28,077 nucleotides of DNA from positions 1 through 28,077 of the IMG/VR virus record IMGVR_UViG_3300049855_000084. The stretch is one strand, 5' to 3'. The translations under genes and the position numbers were made by a program. The stretch is from a virus. This document shows, piece by piece, positions 15,172 to 23,238 of this stretch (the stretch's first letter is position 1; every line of letters begins with the position of its first letter). Below the pieces are notes generated by a model. The model was given only the letters and a program-made list of their open reading frames with translations. It made no database searches and was not told the DNA's origin.

Positions 15172-16176
15172 TCAGACCACCACCGCCTCCGTGTTGGTGA
15201 TCGCATCGACGATGCGGATCGGGATGCCCAGGAAGTGGGCGATACGCGAGCCGCCGCGATCGATCCATTCCAGCAAGTTCACGGTGCCCTTCTTCGCCAA
15301 CTGCTTGTTGAACATCGAGAAGGTCGAGCGATTCATGTAGAACACCGGCTGGACCGTGTTCAGTTCGAACATGGCGGCGATGGCGTCGTACATCGACATG
15401 ACCAGATCGGCACCGGTCGACAGGTCGGCTTTGAGCGCCGAATTGTCGATGTTGCAGATACGGACGAGGTAGCGGTAGTCCTCGACGCACAGGCCCACAT
15501 TCCACACCCACTTGGTAACCCAGGCGGTGTAGCTGTTGCCCGAGGCATCGTTGACGAGCTGCTTGGGCAGATCGGTATCCATCTGCAACCCGGCACGCTG
15601 CCCCTTGGGGTAGATGCCGTACACCGTGGTAGGCGACCAGCCGATGAGCCAGATCGAAGTCTGATCGGCACCGGAAGCCGTTGCATCAGCCTTGATGATC
15701 TGTGCCGAAGCGACATTACCGGCAGTGACGTTCAGGCGCGGCGCCAGGCCCTGGTATTTCTCCGGGGTGCCCGTGGTCGTGCTGTAGAACATGCCGTTGG
15801 CGAGTTCGATGTTGAACGCCTTGGTAAAGGCAATGTCTTCATCACGGCGAAAGGCAGCGGCATTGCCGTTGAGATTCGCCAACTCGGTATCGACCTTCGA
15901 CAAGCCGGTGAGCATCGCGCACGTTTCGACGTACTGCTCGGTCGTGCTCTTGCTGGCAACGATGCCCTGGTTGAACTTGCGATAGGTCAGGGCCGGCAGC
16001 GACGTACGAGCGGTGACCTGGTGGCCGGTGGCAAGATTGCCCTCTTTCCATGCCATGTCTGAGACGAGTGGATTCGTCTTGTCCTGAAGTTCAGCGACGC
16101 GAGCGACAGTGTCGTCCGGATTGGTACGCTTAACGATGTCTTGAAGGGTGGGGAAGAGGGCGCCGAGGGCTGCCAT
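15172..16176 (-). CDS. Major capsid protein (BPP-1 Bbp17-like)
   Basis: The 334-aa protein follows the scaffold gene and precedes the cement gene, the usual place of the coat protein. It begins MAALGALFPTLQDIVKRTN, contains a run resembling the family's E-loop and A-domain region (TYRKFNQGIVASKSTTEQY), and an FRRDEDIAFTKAF helix followed by a short-strand C-terminal half. Size and neighbours fit BPP-1 Bbp17, whose HK97 fold has an unusual rearranged topology. The ribosome-binding site is strong: AGGAG (16183-16187 on plus coordinates) six bases before the ATG. A small hairpin (CCCGC/GCGGG, 16190-16205) lies just upstream and may stabilise the message. No N-terminal prodomain is evident. Confidence 0.9.
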   Translation of the reverse strand: MAALGALFPTLQDIVKRTNPDDTVARVAELQDKTNPLVSDMAWKEGNLATGHQVTARTSLPALTYRKFNQGIVASKSTTEQYVETCAMLTGLSKVDTELANLNGNAAAFRRDEDIAFTKAFNIELANGMFYSTTTGTPEKYQGLAPRLNVTAGNVASAQIIKADATASGADQTSIWLIGWSPTTVYGIYPKGQRAGLQMDTDLPKQLVNDASGNSYTAWVTKWVWNVGLCVEDYRYLVRICNIDNSALKADLSTGADLVMSMYDAIAAMFELNTVQPVFYMNRSTFSMFNKQLAKKGTVNLLEWIDRGGSRIAHFLGIPIRIVDAITNTEAVVV

Positions 16177-16262
16177 GGGAGACTCCTGGCCCGCTGTTGT
16201 GCGGGAATGCGCTCAGCCCGTTGGCGACTGAGGTGGAGATGAAAGAAAAGATGAAAAGAGCG

Positions 16263-16955
16263 TCAGGTTGCGGCAGAAAACATAGTCGGATAGGTCTTCG
16301 CCAAGGATTCCTGCTCGGATGCCTTGGTGCCGCCCCCACCGTTGCCTGAGAAGCCGTCTTCACGCATGAGCTTGCCCATACGCGACAGTTCGCGGCGCAC
16401 CGCAGGATGTGCCACATAGCCGGATTTCTCCAGCAGCTCGCGGAACTCTTTATCGGCTTTGCCAAGGGCGGTATCGAAGTCGCGCTTCGAAGCATCCAGA
16501 TTGGCTCCGCCGATGACGGGATCTGCCTTAACGGCAGCGTCCCATTCCGAGGTGGTCTTGGCCCAGGCGGCTTCCTGTTCCTTGGTAGCCTGGGCAGCAA
16601 GCGTGTTCTGGTGATCCACGAACTTCTGCGCCTGGTCCTGCGAGAGCCCCAGGGTCTTGGCCACGGCGGCGAGCTGTGGCAACGCCTCCTTGGTCAACAG
16701 GGCGCCGGTTGGCAGCTTGAGGTCATAAGCGACTTCCGTCGCCGCTGGCTCAGTCTTGCCGGGAGTAGCCGCAGCGGGTGCGGTTCCGGTGCTGGTCGCT
16801 TCGGTTGCAGCATTGGAAGTGGCTGCGCTTGGAACGACCGTAACCGCAGGCGTTGAGCTTGCGGCAGGTGCCTGCGTTCCACTGGCAGGAGCGGCACCCG
16901 TTCCGGAATTTCCGGGGGTTGAGGTAGGCGCTACTGATGTGGCTTCGTCAGGCAT
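16263..16955 (-). CDS. Capsid scaffolding protein
   Basis: The 230-aa protein has a long disordered N-terminus rich in Ala, Thr, Pro and Ser (residues 1-75), followed by a charged helical half (from about residue 88, KEALPQLAAVAKTLGLSQDQ). It ends with a short region containing Gly repeats and a small C-terminal tail. This is the typical make-up of podovirus scaffolds placed just before the coat gene. The helix-turn around LGLSQDQAQKFVDHQNTLAA is shared by many such scaffolds. It starts 13 bases after the Bbp19-like gene and stops 86 bases before the capsid start. No protease motif is seen. The family is judged by layout and position. Confidence 0.82.
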   Translation of the reverse strand: MPDEATSVAPTSTPGNSGTGAAPASGTQAPAASSTPAVTVVPSAATSNAATEATSTGTAPAAATPGKTEPAATEVAYDLKLPTGALLTKEALPQLAAVAKTLGLSQDQAQKFVDHQNTLAAQATKEQEAAWAKTTSEWDAAVKADPVIGGANLDASKRDFDTALGKADKEFRELLEKSGYVAHPAVRRELSRMGKLMREDGFSGNGGGGTKASEQESLAKTYPTMFSAAT

Positions 16956-16968
16956 AGATATGGCGACG

Positions 16969-17334
16969 CTAGGACGCGGTCTTGTCGTGTCGCCGTTGCA
17001 TTTCCTGCAACATGTCGACGTACTTCTTGGGGAAGTGGTCGGTGATGTCCTTCTGGAAGATCAGGCCAACGTTGCGCATGCCCTCATTGAAGGCGCTGAT
17101 TGAGCCATGCGGGTTGAACGTCGAGCGGTGAACACCGGCAACGTCCAGCAGTCGCCACAGCACGCGTCGACCTTCTGGCGTATCGAGCACCGCGCCCAGG
17201 TCGCGCAGCTCGATCTTGCGGGCATCGCGCTCGGATTCCTTGGCGCGTTGCACCTGCTCGGGGTCGGCAGCATTGGCCACGGCCTGCTTGCGCTCGGGCT
17301 TGGTCTGCCTCTCGTAGTGAACGCCGTCGTTCAC
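16969..17334 (-). CDS. Bbp19-like small head protein
   Basis: This 121-aa helical protein contains the pattern seen in the Bbp19 family of phage proteins: EGRRVLWRLLDVAGVHRSTF, then a glycine turn and FNEGMRNVGLIFQKDI, then a DMLQEM helix. Such proteins are encoded between portal and scaffold genes in BPP-1-like phages; their exact role is not established. The N-terminal 45 residues are charged and probably a coiled helix. Its ATG overlaps the stop of the SGNH gene (ATGA), so translation is likely coupled. Confidence 0.75.
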   Translation of the reverse strand: MNDGVHYERQTKPERKQAVANAADPEQVQRAKESERDARKIELRDLGAVLDTPEGRRVLWRLLDVAGVHRSTFNPHGSISAFNEGMRNVGLIFQKDITDHFPKKYVDMLQEMQRRHDKTAS

Positions 17335-18779
17335 AGTTCCAGCACCTGCTGGAGTGCCCCAGCGACATGACGGGCGACATAGCGATATCCCTCATATGTC
17401 ATATGGATTAGGTCGCTGCTGATGCGCCCGATTGCGGTGCCACGCGAAAGTAACCCCGCTCCGTCTGCTGTAGTGCCTTCATCTGTTCCGGTGCTGGCGA
17501 ATGTGAAAGTCGTTCCGGTCGGAATGCCGGTGACCGTAACCACTCCGTTGTATCCAGTGCCGCCGACAGAGGCCACTGTGACCACGTTGCCAACGGCGTA
17601 GTTATGGGCTGATGCGGTGGTGAGCGTCGCCACGTTGGTGGTGCGAGCGCGGAAGGTCGTTGCCAGCGGGTTGCGGCTACCAGTAAAAAGACCGCTGACA
17701 GGAATCCAGATGAGTCCACGTTTAGACGCCTCTAACCCAATGGCGGACTCAGCCGTGGCGATGGTTGCAGTGAGCGGAGTTCCCGGTGCAAGGATGCCAG
17801 CAACCACAATAATAGAATTTGGAAGACCGGAAATTAACTGGTCCATGCACGCACCGGCGGCTGCGGCTACTTGCGCCGTGGTGAATCCGGCGTGGTCGTT
17901 GATGCCAGCGCGCAAAATTACAACTTCAGGAGCTAGACTGATAACGTCATTTTGAAGACGTGATCCGATAACTACTTTACCACCACCTCCACCATTGTTG
18001 TTGTAACCAGTGGCCCCGACACCTGACATGATTGGTTCAAAGCCAAGAATGCGAGCTATCTCATAGATGGGCGCGCCTGGACCTGTGGCAGTTGCGGCAC
18101 CTGCCCCCTCAGTGGTGCTGTCTCCGACCTCAAGAATACGCGGCAGCGGGCTTGCATTTACAGCCACAACTACGTCTGTTGATTTGACGTTAATGCCAGC
18201 AAATCGAAAGTTTGGACCGCCCTCCAAGCGATAACGGCGCATCTGCGTCGTTCCCGGCTGAAACCGATCGTGATAGATGGACCCGGTTAAAGGCGGTCCC
18301 GCTGTTGGGTCTAGCGCAAAGGGCGCGTCATCTATCCATAATTGAAAATTACTGCCGGTTCCTTTTTGGACGATGTCAAAGTCAGCGGCGTCCATTGCCC
18401 ATTCCCAAGTTGGACAGGCTGCATTTGAAATGCTGCTGGTGATAGCCGTTGCTGGAGCTGTTCCCATAGTATTGTCCGGGAAACCAACACCGGAAATTAC
18501 CACAGGCATTCCGACCGCTCTGAAAAAACCAGAATCCCAGGCATGAGTCACGTTGCCATTTGCCTTGCCATTTACCAACGACGCCGCTCCGGCAGTTCCC
18601 AATAATCGCGACGGTGGAGATGCCATTGCCTGCGTAACAAAACGACCGGCGCGACGGGCGCGGCGAAGTGCGTTAATCAGGCTCGTCATCTCATTGATTC
18701 GCCCGCGTTTAAATCCGCCGCCAATATTGCCGTTCGCGTCGATGAGGACAATCTCGTCGCGTGAGTTAATGCTTGCCAT
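17331..18779 (-). CDS. SGNH/GDSL-type esterase with a beta domain inserted before the catalytic Asp-His
   Basis: The 482-aa protein carries all SGNH blocks: EVGDSTTEG (Ser221), the block II glycine in MSGVGATG (near 253-257), AGINDH (Asn294) and DLIHMTYEGY (Asp456, His459). Such hydrolases remove acyl groups, often acetyl from glycans. Residues 1-210 form a separate beta-rich N-terminal part that could anchor it or bind sugar. Between blocks III and V (about residues 377-445) sits a beta module (AHNYAVGNVVTV ... GYNGVVTVTGI) like the one in tail tubular protein B. The gene lies between portal and Bbp19-like genes, an unusual place for a surface-sugar enzyme, and it is AT-richer than its neighbours, which suggests acquisition. 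It starts 26 bases after the portal stop in an AT-rich leader. Virion location and substrate are inferred. Confidence 0.88.
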   Translation of the reverse strand: MASINSRDEIVLIDANGNIGGGFKRGRINEMTSLINALRRARRAGRFVTQAMASPPSRLLGTAGAASLVNGKANGNVTHAWDSGFFRAVGMPVVISGVGFPDNTMGTAPATAITSSISNAACPTWEWAMDAADFDIVQKGTGSNFQLWIDDAPFALDPTAGPPLTGSIYHDRFQPGTTQMRRYRLEGGPNFRFAGINVKSTDVVVAVNASPLPRILEVGDSTTEGAGAATATGPGAPIYEIARILGFEPIMSGVGATGYNNNGGGGGKVVIGSRLQNDVISLAPEVVILRAGINDHAGFTTAQVAAAAGACMDQLISGLPNSIIVVAGILAPGTPLTATIATAESAIGLEASKRGLIWIPVSGLFTGSRNPLATTFRARTTNVATLTTASAHNYAVGNVVTVASVGGTGYNGVVTVTGIPTGTTFTFASTGTDEGTTADGAGLLSRGTAIGRISSDLIHMTYEGYRYVARHVAGALQQVLEL

Positions 18780-18805
18780 GCTAAATCTCTTTTATTGATG
18801 ATTGG

Positions 18806-20479
18806 TTAAAGCCTGGCGCCGGTCTGCTGGCCCAGGATGTCAGTCAGGGCGTTCTCGCCTCGGGTGTCGGTCTGGCTCAAGAGCTGCGCACCCTTGGCGA
18901 CATTGGCCAAGTTGGCGGCTTGCTGGGCCTGCTGCTGCTGCTGCGCACGACCCTGGCGGATGGCGGCAACCTCGTCGTCACTGCGTGAAAGATCAGGCGG
19001 CACCGACAGGGCATCACTGTAGAAGTCCGCAACCTTGTCCTCGTCGACCTTGTCGAGCACGGTAGGCCGCGCCTGGGCCATGTTGCCCACGGTCGCAACC
19101 CAGCGATCGACGCCACCCACGCGCAACAGGCGTTGAGCGGCGGCCATGATGGACGAGTACTCAACCTTCAGCTCGACGCCGTGCATCTCGGGCGGGGCCT
19201 CGGGAATCAGGCCACGGCGGTATGCGATGGCAAAGGTACGGTCGATCAACGGCGCCAGGATCTCATCGTTCAGGCGCTCAAGCACCGGCCCAAGCATCAG
19301 CATCTTCTCTTCCTGCCGCTGCATGATCTCGGTGGCCGTGACTCCACTGCGTTGATCATTGGCCAGCATCAAAAACAGGTTGGTGAACATGCCGCTCTTG
19401 ATGCGCTGGCGGCAACCTTCCGCCTTCATCTCGGCGTGACTGATGTCGAACTTCACTTCGTGGATGGGCCGCAGGCCCTGCATCCCTTCGCGCACGTCGG
19501 CAACGGTCACCGCACCGGGCAGCAGCGACACCGGACGCTGCGCGACCGATGACGGTCCGACCAATGGCGGATCTACCATCTTATCGACGGCCTTGGCGGT
19601 CTTCTTCTCGTAGAGCTGCAAGGATTTGACATCGCCCAGGATGTTCATCGCCGGGCTGTTGCCGTACACGTCCTCACCGGTGACATCCCAGCGACCACAC
19701 AGGCCGGGGAACTCGTCAAATCCGGATTCACCCAGCGTCTTGTCGTCGTTGCCGTTCTTCTCGTAATAGCAGGACTCAAACTTTTTATGTTTCGCCAGCG
19801 GGCTTTCAGGCTTGTAGTCGTCGTTTGGACCGATGACCTGGATAACTTCTTGCCACGTCTCGCGCTGGTTGTTCTTCCACATGGTCTTGACCGAATCGGA
19901 AACGTTGTCGATGCCAAAGCGGTTGACCATCTGGCGCACCGTCATCGATGTTTCACGGAAGAGCTTGTCGACCTCCAGGCGCTCGTTGTTCGACAGCCAA
20001 TAGCTACCAACCGGCAGCGTATAACACCGGATCACGTCGCGGTCATCATCGAGCACGAGCATCACGCCCGTGCCGAACACGCCCATGTCTCCGTACAGGG
20101 TGGGCAGCGCGTTGTAGAGGTTCGATTTCTCAAAGATCCCGCGAAGTACTTCCGTAACATCGGCAAGCCAACGGCGCACCGAGGCAACCTTCATCATCAC
20201 CGGGTCAGCGGTCGCCAACTCAAACCACAGGCGAGCGGGCGAAGTGACGCCAGACATCAGCCCTGATTGCAGGACGATGGCCGAATCCGTGGCCGTGCCG
20301 TCGATGATGTTCTTGCTGCGACGCTCGCCGCGATTGCGATCTGACGCAAGGAACCGCGAGCGTCGTGGTAGAATGAAGTCCGACAGCTCACGCCAATGCG
20401 TGACCCAGCTTTGCCGCTCATTGTCGAGCTGCTGACGCTGTTCCTCGTACTGCTTGCGCTCGGACTTTTCCACGGGCAT
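18806..20479 (-). CDS. Portal protein (T7 gp8-type head-tail connector)
   Basis: The 557-aa protein has the signature of podovirus head-to-tail connectors: a charged N-terminal helix, WRELSDFILPRRSRF (residues 30-43), then GLMSGVTSPARLWFEL (73-88), and a middle segment GTGVMLVLDDD. Such proteins form the dodecameric portal ring that seals one capsid vertex, passes DNA and holds the tail. The length is close to T7 gp8 (536 aa). The C-terminus is Gln/Ala-rich (a run of five Gln, then AQQAANLANVAKGAQLL) and probably helical, like the barrel region. The start codon shares one base with the stop of the preceding small gene (TGATG). Confidence 0.93.
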   Translation of the reverse strand: MPVEKSERKQYEEQRQQLDNERQSWVTHWRELSDFILPRRSRFLASDRNRGERRSKNIIDGTATDSAIVLQSGLMSGVTSPARLWFELATADPVMMKVASVRRWLADVTEVLRGIFEKSNLYNALPTLYGDMGVFGTGVMLVLDDDRDVIRCYTLPVGSYWLSNNERLEVDKLFRETSMTVRQMVNRFGIDNVSDSVKTMWKNNQRETWQEVIQVIGPNDDYKPESPLAKHKKFESCYYEKNGNDDKTLGESGFDEFPGLCGRWDVTGEDVYGNSPAMNILGDVKSLQLYEKKTAKAVDKMVDPPLVGPSSVAQRPVSLLPGAVTVADVREGMQGLRPIHEVKFDISHAEMKAEGCRQRIKSGMFTNLFLMLANDQRSGVTATEIMQRQEEKMLMLGPVLERLNDEILAPLIDRTFAIAYRRGLIPEAPPEMHGVELKVEYSSIMAAAQRLLRVGGVDRWVATVGNMAQARPTVLDKVDEDKVADFYSDALSVPPDLSRSDDEVAAIRQGRAQQQQQAQQAANLANVAKGAQLLSQTDTRGENALTDILGQQTGARL

Positions 20480-20784
20480 CAGTGCTGGGGCAGGGCGCCG
20501 ATGCCGGCGTTGAGGGAGTCAGTAGTAACGCCGGTGGTGGTGGCCTTGATGCGTGCGCCAACCGGGAGCTTGAACTGCACGAAACCAATGGCGGTAAACG
20601 ATCCACCAGCGATCGGATGCCAGGTGGTGCCATCGTCAGGCGACCAGAAAAACGCCAGCGTACCGGTAGTGAACGTGCCGAATGCTGACAACGTCAGATC
20701 GCCAGCGGCAGACTGCCCCGCGGCGCCCGGTGTATCAGTGTTGCTGGTGATCGGTGCGGATGAATTAAGTTTGGTCAGGGCCAT
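20479..20784 (-). CDS. Small beta-rich structural protein, unassigned
   Basis: This 101-aa protein is rich in Thr, Ala, Gly and Phe with no charged helix. It contains TLSAFGTFTTGTLAFFWSPD, then a segment of the form DGTTWHPIAGG, and ends in a VGARIKATTTGVTTDS strand pair. This reads like a small jelly-roll or immunoglobulin-like domain, the kind used for capsid decoration or virion surface. It sits directly before the portal and shares a base with its start (TGATG). I do not recognise an exact family. A head-associated role is inferred. Confidence 0.75.
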   Translation of the reverse strand: MALTKLNSSAPITSNTDTPGAAGQSAAGDLTLSAFGTFTTGTLAFFWSPDDGTTWHPIAGGSFTAIGFVQFKLPVGARIKATTTGVTTDSLNAGIGALPQH

Positions 20785-20791
20785 TTATTTC

Positions 20792-21211
20792 TCACAGTCC
20801 AAGAAGTGATTTTCCGCCACCGCCACTCGCATCGCCGCCAAGGCCCTGCGAACCGGTGAGGAAGGTCGAGCCACGGCCAGCAGCAGCGGCAAGGCGCTGC
20901 TTGTGACGCAGGGCGCGATCGACGGCTGATGGGTCATCAACCGTTGCGAGGTCCGGTGGCGCGAGGGGGTCGCCCGCCGTGGCGGTGCTCGGGGCAATTG
21001 CTCCAGCAGTGGCGACACCTGCGGCAGCGCCAGCAGCGCCAGCTGTTGCTCCGGCAGCAGTAGAACCGCCAACGGCAGATGACCCCGCTAGTGACCCACC
21101 GCCAACAATTCCACCAGTGACCAATCCGGCGACGATAGGCACAGCAATTTGCCCGACACTGCTGCCGGTGACCTTGTCCCAGGTGTTCTTGATCGGATTA
21201 CCCCCGCCCAT
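20792..21211 (-). CDS. Gly/Ala-rich protein with a GRGSTFLTG C-terminal motif
   Basis: The 139-aa product has a long Gly/Ala-rich hydrophobic middle (near VPIVAGLVTGGIVGGGSLAG and the next 40 residues) that could pass through or lie on a membrane. Its C-terminus, AAGRGSTFLTGSQGL followed by a Gly run and KSLLGL, resembles the G-R-x-S-T-x-L-T-G tail found on many short phage proteins encoded near the portal. Their role is not known to me. It overlaps the end of the acetyltransferase gene by 14 bases. A minor virion protein is possible. Confidence 0.7.
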   Translation of the reverse strand: MGGGNPIKNTWDKVTGSSVGQIAVPIVAGLVTGGIVGGGSLAGSSAVGGSTAAGATAGAAGAAAGVATAGAIAPSTATAGDPLAPPDLATVDDPSAVDRALRHKQRLAAAAGRGSTFLTGSQGLGGDASGGGGKSLLGL

Positions 21212-21671
21212 TGGTCACCTCTTGGTCAAGTCGCTTGACGTACACCGTCTCTGATTTGTCGTATCCACGACGCTCCAGCAGCTTCCCATGATCGGCATGC
21301 GCCTTGGTATGCTGGTAGATCAGCGTGGCCCCGAGGTGGCGAAGCTGCTCTTCGGTAAACGCCAACAGATTGGAGCCACGATGGCCCAGGCGGTGCGCGG
21401 GATCGATGTACAGCGCATCGTGCCAGGCCGACACGGCTCCGGACTGCGGAGATACGCCCAGCACGAAGATGGCGTAACCAACAGCGACGCCGTCCACGCG
21501 CACCGAATAGAAACGCAGATGGCCCGATGCCTTCAGCGCCTCGTAATAGGTGCGTGAAATGGCGAAGGGCAGGTCTTGGAAGTCGCGAGCCGCTTCAAAG
21601 TTGGCACGGAACAGCGGTAGGAACTCGTCCCACGCGTCCAGCATGTCCTCTTCGCGATACTCTGAGCCCAT
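21198..21671 (-). CDS. GNAT-family N-acetyltransferase
   Basis: The 157-aa protein shows the GNAT layout: a first helix pair (residues 8-30), strand RFYSVRVDGVAVGYAIFVLG, strand DALYIDPAHRLGHRGSNLL ending in the Q/RxxGxG/A-like acetyl-CoA loop RLGHRGSN, a helix (AFTEEQLRHLG), strand ATLIYQHTK and the final HGKLLERRGYDKSE segment. It would move an acetyl group from acetyl-CoA to an amine; the target is unknown. GNAT-like folds also occur in T7 gp13-type virion proteins. It starts 55 bases after the large terminase stop, and the gap contains the 19-bp repeat A. Confidence 0.85.
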   Translation of the reverse strand: MGSEYREEDMLDAWDEFLPLFRANFEAARDFQDLPFAISRTYYEALKASGHLRFYSVRVDGVAVGYAIFVLGVSPQSGAVSAWHDALYIDPAHRLGHRGSNLLAFTEEQLRHLGATLIYQHTKAHADHGKLLERRGYDKSETVYVKRLDQEVTNGRG

Positions 21672-21705
21672 CCCGCGACGCTATGGATGCGCCGGATTCC
21701 TGCCG

Positions 21706-21724
21706 CGTTGCAGTTTCTGCCACG
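21706..21724 (+). repeat. 19-bp near-palindrome, copy A (between large terminase and acetyltransferase)
   Basis: The plus strand reads CGTTGCAGTTTCTGCCACG, 34 bases upstream of the acetyltransferase start and 2 bases past the large terminase stop. It differs from copy C (2005-2023) at two positions, 4 and 16, the pair that breaks the symmetry. Confidence 0.55.
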
Positions 21725-21726
21725 TC

Positions 21727-23238
21727 CTACTTGTAGGGATCGTATTCGGTGATGGCCATCATGGACATGGACTGCGCTTCGAACTGAGCGGTATGCCCAC
21801 GATTGGCGATTCCTACCGGGTAGGCGAAGGTCATGGCCAGCGCGTCTCCGTTGTCGGGCGAGGCCAGCCCACGCTTGGCCATGTCTTCCTTTTTCTCCAA
21901 TAGGATGCGGTTGTGCGCATCGTACCCGTATTCGATGCCCTCCAGGTCGTCCCGCAGCTCCTTGTCGGCATCGATACATCCACCCGTGCGCAGCCATTCG
22001 CGCATGCGGCACCACATTTCGGCCCGCTTATTGGCGCAGTTGTCGAGCCCGGCCGTGCCGTCTGCCTTGCTGGCGAAGTTGACCCCGGTGACATTGAAGC
22101 CGAGTTGCCGCAGGCGATCGACCACGCCGGCACCTAGACCCGTCTCGTCAATGAAAACCCCGTCAGGCTTCCACCGGTTGATGAGCTCGCCGATGTGGCC
22201 CACCGTCCACATCAGGTCCGGGTTGCGCCACTTGTCGGCCTTGATGGTGCGAGCATCGGTGCCGCGGCGGAATCGCGCCACGTTCTGATCGCCGCCCTTG
22301 CGGCTGATGTCGACGGCCATGATCAGCGGCTCACGGAAGCCGGCGATGGGCTGGCCCTTGATGGCCTGGTCAATCAGCGTCGAGCTGATGAACTGCGTAT
22401 CGCCGGCCATGGGGAACATGCCACGCACGCGCACGCGCACGAAGTCGGAGTCCTCGCCATAGTCTTCCACCCACTTGGCGAGCTGGCCCTTGTTGGTGCC
22501 CTCCACCGTGCGGCTATCGATCTGCCGATTGCTCCACCGGTGGGCGAGTCGGCCAAAGCATTCGCGGAATCGCCCGGTGTTGCGGGTCGGATTCCCAAAG
22601 GTGAACCACAGGATTTCCGTTCCTTCATCGGTCAGCGCACCCTCAGCAACTTCCCACACGCGGTCAGCAATGGCGCTGCCCTCGTCGAAGATCAAGACGA
22701 CACGCTTGCCAGCATTGTGCAGGCCGGCGAACGCCTCGGTATTGTTCTCGCTCCAGGGGATGGCATCCGCGCGCCAGGTCTTCTCGTGCGCCGGGTCACG
22801 GCTGAACATCGCCGTTGCCGTGCAGGTGAACCAGTGCGAATTGATCATGAGCCGGTGCCACTTGGCCACCTCCGGCCAGGTCTTCGTCCGCAACTGGTTC
22901 TCGGTGTTGGCCGTGACCACCACCTTGCAGTCCTCATGCGTCGACATCGCCCAATCGATGATCCACGACACGCACGCAGACTTGCCGATGCCGTGACCGC
23001 TGGCGGTGGCCGCAAGCACCGGCTCCATGGCTTGCTTGAGCCCGGCGCCCTGCTTGAGCTTCGCGCCGACTTCTTCGAGTAGATCGCGCTGCCATTGCCG
23101 CGGGCCAGCCTCAAGCTCTAGCTCGCTGCCCTTCTCGCCCCAGGGATAGGCGTAGAGCACGTACCCCAGCGGGTCGTGCGTGAATCCGGCGATGTCCTCG
23201 ACCAGTTGCGCCTCGGCTTCGTCAACCGTCTGCGTCAT
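21727..23238 (-). CDS. terL: Terminase large subunit
   Basis: The 503-aa packaging motor has an N-terminal ATPase with Walker A ASGHGIGKSA (79-88) and Walker B VVLIFDE (180-186), plus a coupling-type motif around WFTFGNPTRNTGRF (211-224). The C-terminal nuclease has acidic residues in IMAVDISRKGGDQ (Asp310), GVFIDETGLG (Asp364) and PDNGDALAMTF (Asp462/Asp465). It cuts concatemeric DNA and drives it through the portal using ATP. Length is within the usual range. The start overlaps the preceding gene as ATGA. Assignment as TerL is firm; the packaging mode (cos, pac or direct repeats) cannot be read from this sequence. Confidence 0.96.
   Translation of the reverse strand: MTQTVDEAEAQLVEDIAGFTHDPLGYVLYAYPWGEKGSELELEAGPRQWQRDLLEEVGAKLKQGAGLKQAMEPVLAATASGHGIGKSACVSWIIDWAMSTHEDCKVVVTANTENQLRTKTWPEVAKWHRLMINSHWFTCTATAMFSRDPAHEKTWRADAIPWSENNTEAFAGLHNAGKRVVLIFDEGSAIADRVWEVAEGALTDEGTEILWFTFGNPTRNTGRFRECFGRLAHRWSNRQIDSRTVEGTNKGQLAKWVEDYGEDSDFVRVRVRGMFPMAGDTQFISSTLIDQAIKGQPIAGFREPLIMAVDISRKGGDQNVARFRRGTDARTIKADKWRNPDLMWTVGHIGELINRWKPDGVFIDETGLGAGVVDRLRQLGFNVTGVNFASKADGTAGLDNCANKRAEMWCRMREWLRTGGCIDADKELRDDLEGIEYGYDAHNRILLEKKEDMAKRGLASPDNGDALAMTFAYPVGIANRGHTAQFEAQSMSMMAITEYDPYK

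Noticed and set aside
14824-16062. 412-aa plus-strand frame
   Set aside because: It is the mirror of the capsid and cement genes in GC-rich sequence; no recognisable domain and no ribosome-binding context.
22195-23082. 295-aa plus-strand frame
   Set aside because: It is antisense to the large terminase, whose motifs are complete.
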